This document shows positions 23,607 to 31,550 of a DNA stretch of 64,000 bases, piece by piece; position 1 is the stretch's first letter, and every line of letters begins with the position of its first letter. The position numbers were made by a program, and so were the translations under genes. A model generated the notes under the pieces. The model saw only the letters and a list, made by a program, of their open reading frames with translations, was not told the origin of the DNA and did not search any database. The stretch is from Actinomycetes bacterium (GTDB lineage Bacteria > Actinomycetota > Actinomycetes > S36-B12), in contig JAHEIZ010000009.1 of the NCBI GenBank assembly GCA_024639145.1, forward strand, positions 62,001-126,000, written 5' to 3'.

Positions 23607-24004
23607 TGTCCAAGCCCTCCGTGCTCTTCGTGTGCGTTCACAATGCCGGTCGCTCCCAGATGGCAGCCGCGTATCTCGGTCACCTGGGCAAGGGGCGAGT
23701 CGAGGTGCTCAGCGCGGGTTCAGCTCCGGCTGCCTCGGTCAACCCCGCTGTGGTCGAAGCAATGCTCGAGGAGGGCATCGACATTCGCGCCGAGGTACCG
23801 AAGGTCCTGACCACTGAAGCGGTCAAGGAATCCGATGTCGTCATCACGATGGGCTGCGGCGATGTGTGCCCCATCTTCCCCGGCAAGCGCTACGAGGACT
23901 GGGTCCTTGAGGATCCCGCAGGTCAGGGCGTCGACGCCGTGCGTCCGATTCGCGACGAGATCAAGCGCCGCATCAACGAATTGCTCGACGACCTGCTCGA
24001 CTAG
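23606..24004 (+). CDS. arsC: Arsenate reductase (low-molecular-weight phosphatase type)
   Basis: A 132-residue protein with the CX5R phosphatase loop CVHNAGRS (from about residue 10) and a second Cys region (TMGCGDVCP, about 80-89) used for the disulfide cascade. This is the ArsC class that reduces As(V) to As(III), coupled in actinobacteria to thioredoxin or mycothiol/mycoredoxin. As(III) would then leave through Acr3. Start ATG 23606 overlaps the acr3 stop. Its last 4 bp overlap the convergent ABC permease gene. Confidence 0.93.
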   Translation: MSKPSVLFVCVHNAGRSQMAAAYLGHLGKGRVEVLSAGSAPAASVNPAVVEAMLEEGIDIRAEVPKVLTTEAVKESDVVITMGCGDVCPIFPGKRYEDWVLEDPAGQGVDAVRPIRDEIKRRINELLDDLLD

Positions 24005-24798
24005 GCGCCGATATCGCGCCGGCGATACACGGCGAGCGCGGCAGTGAGAAATGCGAGAGTGACCGCGACGACAAGCGCCAGGTGACCCGCATCGAACCCA
24101 TTCCACAGGGGCTGATTTCCATAGGCCCATTGGAAGGGGCTGAGGTTCTCAATGCGGGCGAAGAAGTCGACCAGGGGCGCGAGCATGTAGACAAGGAAGC
24201 CCGCGAGAGCGAGCACGATCGACAGACCTAACGACATAGCCTTGCGGCCTGTGCAGGCACCGAGGAGGAAGGCAAGCGACGCATACAGGCAGCCGACGAG
24301 CACGGTGCCCAGGCTGGCGGCCGTCAGCTGCGCCAGGCCGAGATCCATTCCGGCCAGGGGTGCGCCGATCGCGAGAGTGGCCCAGAGGATCACGCCGACA
24401 GCGATGACCGCAATCATCACCGCGAGCCACTTCACGAGCAGGATGCGCCAGCGGGGGATCGGCAGCGAGTAGAGCAGGTCGGCCGTGCCGTGCTCCTCCT
24501 CATCCGCAATTGCCGATGCGCCCCAACTCACGCCCATGGCGACGAAGATCAAGGGGATCATGAAACTGAACAACTCAGCGGAGAGATAGCCGGCAGGCGA
24601 CGTGTAGTCGTTCATCCGGAACATCTCCTGGAACTCCGGCGGGAACGCGGCACTGATCTGGTCGATGCCTGAATTACTGCTGGCAATGGACGGGTAGACC
24701 CAGAGCATGACGGCAACGAGAGTTGCCGTTCCGACGGCCCAGCCGATGATGCCCTTGAGGTGATCGCGCCAGGTCTTAAGAAGCAGTGGCAGCAGCAT
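24001..24798 (-). CDS. ABC-2 type exporter permease
   Basis: A 265-residue membrane subunit with six hydrophobic segments and the internal EEEHGTADLLYSLPIPRW region typical of ABC-2/NatB-like permeases. ATG 24798 is chosen for its GGAGG Shine-Dalgarno, giving a 23-bp overlap with the ATPase gene upstream. Together they form an exporter of unknown substrate, possibly a hydrophobic compound or peptide. Confidence 0.85.
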   Translation of the reverse strand: MLLPLLLKTWRDHLKGIIGWAVGTATLVAVMLWVYPSIASSNSGIDQISAAFPPEFQEMFRMNDYTSPAGYLSAELFSFMIPLIFVAMGVSWGASAIADEEEHGTADLLYSLPIPRWRILLVKWLAVMIAVIAVGVILWATLAIGAPLAGMDLGLAQLTAASLGTVLVGCLYASLAFLLGACTGRKAMSLGLSIVLALAGFLVYMLAPLVDFFARIENLSPFQWAYGNQPLWNGFDAGHLALVVAVTLAFLTAALAVYRRRDIGA

Positions 24799-25693
24799 GA
24801 TTCTCACCTCCGTCAATCAGTGAGAGGAAGATGTCCTCGAGCGATGGCTCATGTGAGGCAACCGTGACGAGCCCGAGGTCGAGCGCTATGCGAAGCAACT
24901 CGGCTTCGCTGCCGATCATCGTGCAGGTGACCGAACTGCCATGCGCGCTCACATCGCTCACCCCCGCCAGTTCGGCGAAATGCTCGATGGCCACAGGGAT
25001 ACTGAATTCGAGATCGAGGGTGCGCACGGCGCGCGCCTTCAGGTCACGAATGTGCTCGACGACCACGAGCCGGCCGTGATCGATGATCGCCACCTGCTCG
25101 GCCAGGTGCTCGACCTCGCTCAGCACGTGTGACGAGAGGAGTACGGCGGCGCCACGGTTGCGATGCTCGCGCAGCAACTCCTCGAACTCGCGCTGCACGA
25201 TCGGGTCGAGTCCGCTGGTCGGTTCGTCGAGAATCAAGGCTGCGGGGGAGTGCATGAAGGCCTGCACCACGCCGACCTTTTGTCGATTGCCCTTCGAGAG
25301 ATCGTGAATGCGTCGGGTGGGATCAAGGGTGAGACGCTCACAGAGCTCGGCTGCGTACGCGGCGCAATCGATTTCACGCATGCGCATCATCAGTGAGAGA
25401 TATGCCTTGACCGTCATCGATGTGTAGACCGCGAGTGAGCCGGGTAGATAGCCGACCTGTCTGCGCACGTGGTAGTCGCTCCAGCAATCGGTCCCCAGGA
25501 TTCGTGCCTCGCCTGATGTTGGGCGCAGCAGCCCGAGAAGAACGCGGATCGCGGTGGTCTTGCCGGCGCCGTTCGGGCCGAGAAAACCGAAAGCCTCACC
25601 GGCGGCGACATCGAAGGTCAGGCCCTCGATGCCGCGCTGCTTGCCGTAGAACTTTGTCAGTACGCGCAGGCTGATGGCGGGAATCGTGCTCAT
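24776..25693 (-). CDS. ABC transporter ATP-binding protein
   Basis: A 305-residue ATPase of the drug-exporter (CcmA/NatA-like) type. Walker A GPNGAGKTT (about 39-47), signature LSKGNRQK (about 133), Walker B LILDEPTSGLDP and the His switch SSHVLSEVEHL are complete. The C-terminal extension of about 80 residues is usual in this class. TACGGT (25700-25705) lies 6 nt before ATG 25693, so the two-gene operon is probably leaderless. Confidence 0.93.
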   Translation of the reverse strand: MSTIPAISLRVLTKFYGKQRGIEGLTFDVAAGEAFGFLGPNGAGKTTAIRVLLGLLRPTSGEARILGTDCWSDYHVRRQVGYLPGSLAVYTSMTVKAYLSLMMRMREIDCAAYAAELCERLTLDPTRRIHDLSKGNRQKVGVVQAFMHSPAALILDEPTSGLDPIVQREFEELLREHRNRGAAVLLSSHVLSEVEHLAEQVAIIDHGRLVVVEHIRDLKARAVRTLDLEFSIPVAIEHFAELAGVSDVSAHGSSVTCTMIGSEAELLRIALDLGLVTVASHEPSLEDIFLSLIDGGENHAAATAS

Positions 25694-25748
25694 GTCACCA
25701 CCGTAGGACGATCGGTCCCGTTCAGAAGTGGTCGAAGGTCCTCAATGA

Positions 25749-26690
25749 TCAGGCAGAGGGCGTCGAGGCCACATCGAGCAGGCTGAGCTCCTCTGCCGAC
25801 AGCGTGACGCTGGACATGGCGAGCAAGTCGGGCAGCTGCGAGACCACGCGTGCGCTGGCGATGGGCGTGGCGATGGTCGGCTGAGCCGCAACCCAGGCGA
25901 GAGCAATGGTGGTGAGGCTGACTCCATGCGCCGCCGCGACGGTATCCATCGCCGCGAGCACAGCGGGCCCATTGGTGTCGAGGTAAACCTCGGCGCCTGC
26001 GGCTCGACCGCTCTCAGTCTCGCCCTTGACGCGGTACTTGCCGGTGAGGAAGCCCTTGGCGAGTGAGTAGTAGGGCAAGCTCACGAGATTGTTGCGCTCG
26101 ACCACATCGCGCAGCGGGCCTTCATAGGCGCCGCGCTCGACGAGGTTGTAGAGATTCTGAAGTGCGACGAACTTCGTGAGGCCATTGGCGTCGGCGACGT
26201 CGAGCGCCGACTGCAGGCGATCGGCCGAGTAGTTGGAAGCGGCAATGGCACGCACCTTGCCGGCCTTCACCAGGGCGTCGAAGGCGGTCATGGTCTCGAG
26301 CTGGTCGGTGTCAGGGTCGTCCTTGTGCGCGTAGTAGAGATCGATGTAGTCGGTCTGCAGGCGGCGGAGCGAGTTGTCGACGGCGGTCACGATGTTCTCG
26401 GCGGTCAGCGCGGTGTAGTTCGGAAGCATGCCGACCTTCGTGGCGATGACTATCGACTCGCGGTTGCCGCGCGCCTTCATCCAGTTACCGAGGATGGTCT
26501 CGGACTCGCCACCGGAGTTGCCGGGAATCCAGTGGGAGTAGGCATCAGCGGAGTCGACGAAGTTGCCGCCGCCGGCCACGTATGCGTCGAGAACCTCGAA
26601 GGACTCCCGCTCGTCGGCGGTCCAGCCGAAGGTGTTGCCGCCCAGGCACAGGGGCGAGACAGTGAGGCCAGAGGTTCCGAGTTTCATCAT
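25749..26690 (-). CDS. Aldo/keto reductase
   Basis: A 313-residue NADPH-dependent TIM-barrel oxidoreductase. The catalytic tetrad appears as Asp/Tyr in NFVDSADAYSHW, Lys in IVIATKVGM and His in IDLYYAHKDDP. The start is the first of two adjacent ATG codons (26690); CACAAT (26697-26702) is 6 nt upstream. It is divergent from another aldo/keto reductase, from which it differs clearly in sequence. The substrate is unknown. Confidence 0.88.
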   Translation of the reverse strand: MMKLGTSGLTVSPLCLGGNTFGWTADERESFEVLDAYVAGGGNFVDSADAYSHWIPGNSGGESETILGNWMKARGNRESIVIATKVGMLPNYTALTAENIVTAVDNSLRRLQTDYIDLYYAHKDDPDTDQLETMTAFDALVKAGKVRAIAASNYSADRLQSALDVADANGLTKFVALQNLYNLVERGAYEGPLRDVVERNNLVSLPYYSLAKGFLTGKYRVKGETESGRAAGAEVYLDTNGPAVLAAMDTVAAAHGVSLTTIALAWVAAQPTIATPIASARVVSQLPDLLAMSSVTLSAEELSLLDVASTPSA

Positions 26691-26760
26691 GTCGCCATTG
26701 TGGCGGATGGACCTCTCGGGCGGGCAGGTAGGAAGGTGACCTGCGTGACATGATGACGCC

Positions 26761-27798
26761 ATGGCTGATCAATACGTCCCCGACTCAGGCCGCTACGACG
26801 GCCGCATGCCCTACCGCCGCTGCGGTCGTAGTGGCCTGAAGCTGCCGGCGGTCTCGCTCGGTTTCTGGCATAACTTCGGCGATGACAAGCCGCTCGAGAC
26901 CCAGCGCGCGATCATGCGACGCGCCTTTGATCTCGGTATCACGCACTTCGACCTGGCGAACAACTACGGCCCGCCGTTCGGCTCCGCCGAGATCAATGCG
27001 GGTCGAATTCTGGCCGAGAATTTCGCTGGGCTGCGCGATGAGCTCGTCATCTCGAGCAAGGCAGGCTGGGACATGTGGCCGGGCCCGTACGGAGACCTTG
27101 GTTCGCGCAAGTACATCCTTGCCAGTCTCGACCAGAGTCTTGATCGACTCGGTCTCGAGTACGTCGACATCTTCTACCACCACCGCCCTGATGAGGAGAC
27201 CCCGCTTGAGGAGTCGATGGGCGCACTCGCGACTGCGGTCGCCTCAGGCAAGGCCCTGTATGTAGGCATCTCCTCGTACTCGCCGAGCCGCACTCGCGAG
27301 GCTGCGGCGATCCTGCGCGAGATGGGCGTTCCGCTGCTCATCCACCAGCCGTCCTACTCGATGCTCAATCGCTGGATCGAGGGTGGCCTGCTCGACGTGC
27401 TCGAGGAGGTCGGCGCAGGCGCCATCACGTTCAGTCCCCTGGCACAGGGTGTGCTGACCGATCGTTACCTCAACGGAATTCCCGCGGATTCCCGTGCGGC
27501 CCAGAACAAGAGCCTGTTCGGCGAGCATCTCTCGGACGAGAACATCGATCGCGTGCGTTCCCTCGCGGCAATCGCTGCTGAGCGTGGTCAGTCGATGGCC
27601 CAGATGGCCGTGGCCTGGACACTGCGCGATCACCGCGTGACCTCCACCCTGCTCGGCGCCAGCAGCGTGAAGCAGCTGGAAGACACGGCAGCGGCAGTGA
27701 ACAACCTGTCGTTCTCCGATGACGAACTCGCCCGCATCGACAAGTTCGCGGTCGAGGCAGACATCAATCTGTGGGGAGCGCAGTCACTCATTCCGTGA
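26761..27798 (+). CDS. Aldo/keto reductase (YghZ / L-glyceraldehyde-3-phosphate reductase-like)
   Basis: A 345-residue aldo/keto reductase. The N-terminus (MPYRRCGRSGLKLPAVSLGF) and the motifs THFDLANNYGPPFGSAE, ISSKAGWDMWPGPYG and VDIFYHHRPDEETPLEESM match the YghZ/AKR14 group, which detoxifies aldehydes such as methylglyoxal and L-glyceraldehyde 3-phosphate. CATGAT (26749-26754) is 6 nt before ATG 26761. The 70-bp divergent region to the other reductase contains both promoters. Confidence 0.9.
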   Translation: MADQYVPDSGRYDGRMPYRRCGRSGLKLPAVSLGFWHNFGDDKPLETQRAIMRRAFDLGITHFDLANNYGPPFGSAEINAGRILAENFAGLRDELVISSKAGWDMWPGPYGDLGSRKYILASLDQSLDRLGLEYVDIFYHHRPDEETPLEESMGALATAVASGKALYVGISSYSPSRTREAAAILREMGVPLLIHQPSYSMLNRWIEGGLLDVLEEVGAGAITFSPLAQGVLTDRYLNGIPADSRAAQNKSLFGEHLSDENIDRVRSLAAIAAERGQSMAQMAVAWTLRDHRVTSTLLGASSVKQLEDTAAAVNNLSFSDDELARIDKFAVEADINLWGAQSLIP

Positions 27799-27823
27799 GG
27801 ATGAGTGCGCGCGTCTGCCGTTG

Positions 27824-28288
27824 ATGGGCACTACTCGGCTCCGCCTCCTGATCGCACTTGCCGCGATCGCTGCCGTGCTCGGTTACGCGGTCGTCACGAT
27901 CGTGGCGGGACAAAGTGGTCAGGTGCTCCAGGTTCCCTGGCTGGCGGCCGCCACCTTGTGGGTGCTGGCACTGGCGTTGCTCATCTGGGCCACGCTCAGT
28001 CGTCCGCGCCTGCAGCGCAAGCCCGGCGCAAAGCCGATGCCCCCGCTGATGGCGGCTCGTACGGCCGCCCTGGCGATGGCGGCCTCTCGGGCCGGCTCGC
28101 TCGTGGCTGGCTTCTACGCGGGCGTAGCCCTCGCCTCGCTGCCCCATCGAGAGACGCCGGCGGGCATGACCACGACCTGGGCGAGCGCCGCGTCCGCAGT
28201 GGGCGCACTGGTACTCGTGGCCGCGGCACTGTGGCTCGAATACCTGTGCCGGCTACCCATCGATGATGATCGGGCCTCAGCCGCCTAG
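27824..28288 (+). CDS. DUF3180-type membrane protein
   Basis: A 154-residue membrane protein with hydrophobic segments at about 7-28, 37-55, 85-105 and 120-140. Actinobacterial DUF3180 proteins have this size and topology and usually sit between folate genes and the pantothenate/NAD run that follows here; no folate gene is in this window. ATG 27824 is chosen from the hydrophobic onset. Function is unknown. Confidence 0.65.
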   Translation: MGTTRLRLLIALAAIAAVLGYAVVTIVAGQSGQVLQVPWLAAATLWVLALALLIWATLSRPRLQRKPGAKPMPPLMAARTAALAMAASRAGSLVAGFYAGVALASLPHRETPAGMTTTWASAASAVGALVLVAAALWLEYLCRLPIDDDRASAA

Positions 28289-28315
28289 GGCAGGCGTCGC
28301 CCGTAGACTCCAGCC

Positions 28316-28606
28316 ATGACCGAGACCCCGCTCGAAGACCTGCCCTTCGCCGAACTGCGTCACCGCGCGTTCCACCTCGCGGAGAAGCGCGTCGATATCG
28401 GCTTCTTCACTGAGCTCTTCACGCACATGCCAGGCATGGTGGCGGTCGAGACTGAGGGTGGCGATCTCGGTTCGATCGGAGGCTCGTTCATCGAGACCGT
28501 CAAGGCCGTGCGCGAGATGCTCGGCGACGATGACATCGACCCCACCACCGAGGCCCTGCTGCGTGCCCGTTTCGCTACCTACATTCGCGAGCACGAGAAG
28601 GCCTAG
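28316..28606 (+). CDS. Conserved hypothetical protein (96 aa)
   Basis: A small soluble acidic protein, MTETPLEDLPFAELRHRAFH at the start, then EKRVDIGFFTELFTHMPG and IREHEKA at the end; mostly helical in appearance, no membrane segment, no Cys. I do not recognise the family. TAGACT (28304-28309) is exactly 6 nt before ATG 28316, one of the clearest leaderless promoters here. The 3' end overlaps the convergent NuoD-like gene by 4 bp. Confidence 0.7.
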   Translation: MTETPLEDLPFAELRHRAFHLAEKRVDIGFFTELFTHMPGMVAVETEGGDLGSIGGSFIETVKAVREMLGDDDIDPTTEALLRARFATYIREHEKA

Positions 28607-29721
28607 CGGTCGATATCCCCGGTCACCAGGAAGAACGACATCAGCGCATCTTCGAGCTGATCGACCGGGCAGCCCACCAGGGCAGTGGTCAGTACTTGCG
28701 CATGCGCGAACGACGGCGTGCGCAACTTGAATCGCCACGGTGCCTTCTCTGCAGTGCTCACCAAGAGGTAGCCGCTCATTCCCGTCGGTGAGTCGATGCG
28801 CCCGTAGTACGTGCCCTCCGGCGCCTTCACCACCTTCGGCAGCGTCACGTTCACCGGCGCATCTCCCAGTGCTTCGACGCGATCGGCACATGCGTCGACG
28901 ATGGCCAGGCTCGGTTCGATCTGGTTGAGCAGCGATTCGTAGCGGCTCACGAGGTCACCGGTGCCGCCGGCCGGCTTCGGCAAGAGATCTGCCAGCTGCC
29001 CGTAGGCGAGATACGGCTGTTGCACGCGCAGGTCGGCAGGCACTCCGCTCGCTGCTCCTACCGGCCCTGTTGCCCCGAAGCTCAGTGCCTCCGTGTGCGT
29101 GAGCACGGCAATGGACGCCAGCGGGTGGGCGTAGTCATGGACCGCATCGCGAATGCGTGAGATATCGCTTCGAGTAACGGTCGCGAGTTCGCGTGCTCGT
29201 GCGAGCCACTCAGTCGTGACGGGCTGGGCGATGCCACCGATGCGGGCGAACATCGGGTGCACGCGATTGCCAGAAGCGAGTTCCTGCAAGTCGACATAGC
29301 TCTCGCGCAGCTGGAGTGTCGCGTCATCGCCGAGGGCGGCGCCGATGAAGAGGAGTGCAGCGCTGATGCGCGTGAGCTCGAGCAGCAGGGTGCGAGTCCA
29401 GGTCGCACATTCGGGCGCAGTGATGCCCATGGCGTCCTCAAGGGTCAAGGCGACGCCCAACTCGGAGGCGAAGGGTGAGACCCAGTCGTGGCGATTGGCA
29501 AGCATCATCAGCTGGCGATAGTCACGCGCCTCGAAGAGCTTCTCCACGCTGCGATTGAGAAGTCCGATCTGCGGATCCGCAGCCGAGATGGTCTCGCCGT
29601 CGAGCTCGAGCCGAAGTTGCATCGGCGCGTGGGCGAGTGGATGGCGTGGATCGAGGCGCGCCACGCGATCATGCGGAAGGTGGCGTGCTGCCCCGATCGC
29701 CACCATCACGCTCCGTGTCAC
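28603..29721 (-). CDS. Orphan NuoD/HycE-like protein (complex I 49-kDa family)
   Basis: A 372-residue protein resembling the NADH-quinone oxidoreductase subunit D. The pattern DPRHPLAHAPMQLRLELDGE, PQIGLLNRSVEKLFEARDY, then C-terminal WRFKLRTPSFAHAQVL and LVTGDIDR ending follows NuoD closely. No other nuo gene is nearby. The THG that carries the quinone-site His in NuoD reads LAHA here (His retained), while the R-x-DY quinone Tyr reads RHDW. Start GTG 29721 follows a GGAGG Shine-Dalgarno. It may be a paralogue with altered quinone chemistry or a structural relic; role unknown. Confidence 0.75.
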   Translation of the reverse strand: MTRSVMVAIGAARHLPHDRVARLDPRHPLAHAPMQLRLELDGETISAADPQIGLLNRSVEKLFEARDYRQLMMLANRHDWVSPFASELGVALTLEDAMGITAPECATWTRTLLLELTRISAALLFIGAALGDDATLQLRESYVDLQELASGNRVHPMFARIGGIAQPVTTEWLARARELATVTRSDISRIRDAVHDYAHPLASIAVLTHTEALSFGATGPVGAASGVPADLRVQQPYLAYGQLADLLPKPAGGTGDLVSRYESLLNQIEPSLAIVDACADRVEALGDAPVNVTLPKVVKAPEGTYYGRIDSPTGMSGYLLVSTAEKAPWRFKLRTPSFAHAQVLTTALVGCPVDQLEDALMSFFLVTGDIDR

Positions 29722-29787
29722 CTGGGCATCCTCCCATCTGCGGCTCTGGTGGCGCGCTGCCCCTCATGGCGGTCTACGCTCGACCGC

Positions 29788-30687
29788 GTGACGGAGTCAG
29801 GGCCCCCGCGCCTGCGGGTCGGCATCATCGGCGCAGGCCGGGTGGGTGCGGTACTCGGAGCAGCGCTGCGCCGTGCCGGCCATCCCGTCACGGGAGTCTC
29901 GGCGGTGTCCGATCTCTCTCGACTTCGCGCGGAGGCCTTGCTCCCCGGCGTCCCGATCCTCGACATCCCGGCTGTCACGGCCGATGCCGATCTCGTCCTC
30001 ATTGCGATTCCCGATGACTCACTTTCGCCTGTGGTCGCGGGCCTGGCCGAGACGGGGCACGTGCATCCAGGTCAGTTCTGGTGTCACCCCAGCGGCGGTC
30101 ACGGCATCGAGATCCTCGAACCCGCCACACGTGTCGGGGCGCTGCCGCTCGCCCTTCATCCCGTCATGACCTTCACGGGCACGAGTGTCGATCTCGCACG
30201 ACTGGAGGAATGCCCCTTCGGCGTCACAGCACCCGATGTGCTGCGCCCCGTGGCCGAGGCGCTGGTTGTCGAGATGGGTGGTGATCCGATCTGGGTGCCG
30301 GAGGAGAACCGTGCGCTGTATCACGCAGCGCTGTCTTACGGCGCGAATTACCTCATCACCCTTGTCGCGCAGTCACTGGAACTACTGACCACGGCAGGCA
30401 TCGAGCAACCGCAGCGCATCATCGCGCCACTGCTCAGTGCTTCACTCGACAATGCGCTCCGACTCGGTGATCACGCATTGACCGGCCCGGTCGCGCGCGG
30501 TGACGCCGAGTCGGTGGCGCGTCAGCTGGGGGCGATCGCACGTGTGTCCGAGCAGGCCGCCGTCGGGTACCAGGCGCTTGCTCGCGTCACCGCTGATCGC
30601 GCCGTGGCTGCCGGAACTCTCGCCCCGCAGCAGGCCGCTGAATTACTCGGCGTACTCGGCATGAATCTCGAGCGGGGTGATCAGTGA
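29788..30687 (+). CDS. Rossmann-like / DUF2520 protein
   Basis: A 299-residue NAD(P)-binding protein. The dinucleotide motif is VGIIGAGRVGAVLGAALRRA (about 10-29); the helical C-terminal domain (LYHAALSYGANYLITLVAQS, then PLLSASLDNALRLG) is the DUF2520 type related to ketopantoate and pyrroline-carboxylate reductases. It commonly precedes panC in actinobacteria, and here overlaps panC by one base (TGATG). It could supply a reductase step in pantothenate synthesis, but this is not proven. TACGCT lies 7 nt before GTG 29788. Confidence 0.82.
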   Translation: MTESGPPRLRVGIIGAGRVGAVLGAALRRAGHPVTGVSAVSDLSRLRAEALLPGVPILDIPAVTADADLVLIAIPDDSLSPVVAGLAETGHVHPGQFWCHPSGGHGIEILEPATRVGALPLALHPVMTFTGTSVDLARLEECPFGVTAPDVLRPVAEALVVEMGGDPIWVPEENRALYHAALSYGANYLITLVAQSLELLTTAGIEQPQRIIAPLLSASLDNALRLGDHALTGPVARGDAESVARQLGAIARVSEQAAVGYQALARVTADRAVAAGTLAPQQAAELLGVLGMNLERGDQ

Positions 30688-31550
30688 TGCCTGTGCTGCT
30701 CTGCTCCACCCACGCTGAGCTTCGTGCTGAGTGCTCCGACGACCGGCTTACCGCGGTCGTCATGACCATGGGTGCCCTGCACGATGGTCACGCCGAACTC
30801 ATTCGCGAAGCGCGTCGTAGAGTCGGCACTTCCGGTCGCGTCATCGTCACTGACTTCGTCAACCCGACCCAGTTTGGCCCTGGCGAGGATTTTGATCGTT
30901 ACCCGCGCACCTTGGACGCCGACATAGTCGTCTGCGAGGAGGCCGGTGCGGACATTGTCTTCGCACCGAGTGTCGAAGACGTTTACGGCACCAGCGACCT
31001 CAGCACCCTGGGCACGCAGGTGCAGGTTGAGCCAGGGCCGCTGGGCAGTGAGCTCGAGGGGGCGTCTCGCCCCGGGCACTTCCGCGGAATGCTCACCGTT
31101 GTCGCGAAGCTGATGCATCTCACCGCCCCGGATCTCGCCTATTTCGGGGAGAAGGACTACCAGCAGCTGACCCTCATCACCCAGATGGTGCGCGATCTTC
31201 GATTCCCGATCGAGGTAGTTCCGGTCGAGACCGTGCGCGAGCCCGACGGCCTGGCGATGAGCAGTCGCAATCGGTATCTCAGTGACTCCGAGCGAGCGGC
31301 CGCCTCCCACATTCCGCAGGCGTTGGGCGCGGTGCTCGCCGCGGGTTCGCTGGGGGAGCAGGCCGCCCTCGACGCGGGCCTCGCCGTGATCGCCGCGGAT
31401 CCGTCCATTGATCTCGACTACTTGGTGATCCGCGATCTCGACCTATCGGCCGCGCCCACGTCCGGGCCTGCACGAGTCTTGATAGCCGCCCGCGTGGGCT
31501 CGACCCGTCTGCTCGACAATATGGCGATGGAACTCGGCGGAACTCGATGA
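30687..31550 (+). CDS. panC: Pantothenate synthetase
   Basis: A 287-residue enzyme that joins pantoate and beta-alanine using ATP. Motifs: MTMGALHDGHAELI (HIGH-like nucleotide site, about 26-40), FVNPTQFGPGEDFDRYPR, GEKDYQQLTLI and AMSSRNRYL. Start ATG 30687 is coupled to the DUF2520 stop; GTG 30684 is an alternative. The stop overlaps nadB by 4 bp. With coaX downstream this covers two steps toward CoA. Confidence 0.95.
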   Translation: MPVLLCSTHAELRAECSDDRLTAVVMTMGALHDGHAELIREARRRVGTSGRVIVTDFVNPTQFGPGEDFDRYPRTLDADIVVCEEAGADIVFAPSVEDVYGTSDLSTLGTQVQVEPGPLGSELEGASRPGHFRGMLTVVAKLMHLTAPDLAYFGEKDYQQLTLITQMVRDLRFPIEVVPVETVREPDGLAMSSRNRYLSDSERAAASHIPQALGAVLAAGSLGEQAALDAGLAVIAADPSIDLDYLVIRDLDLSAAPTSGPARVLIAARVGSTRLLDNMAMELGGTR

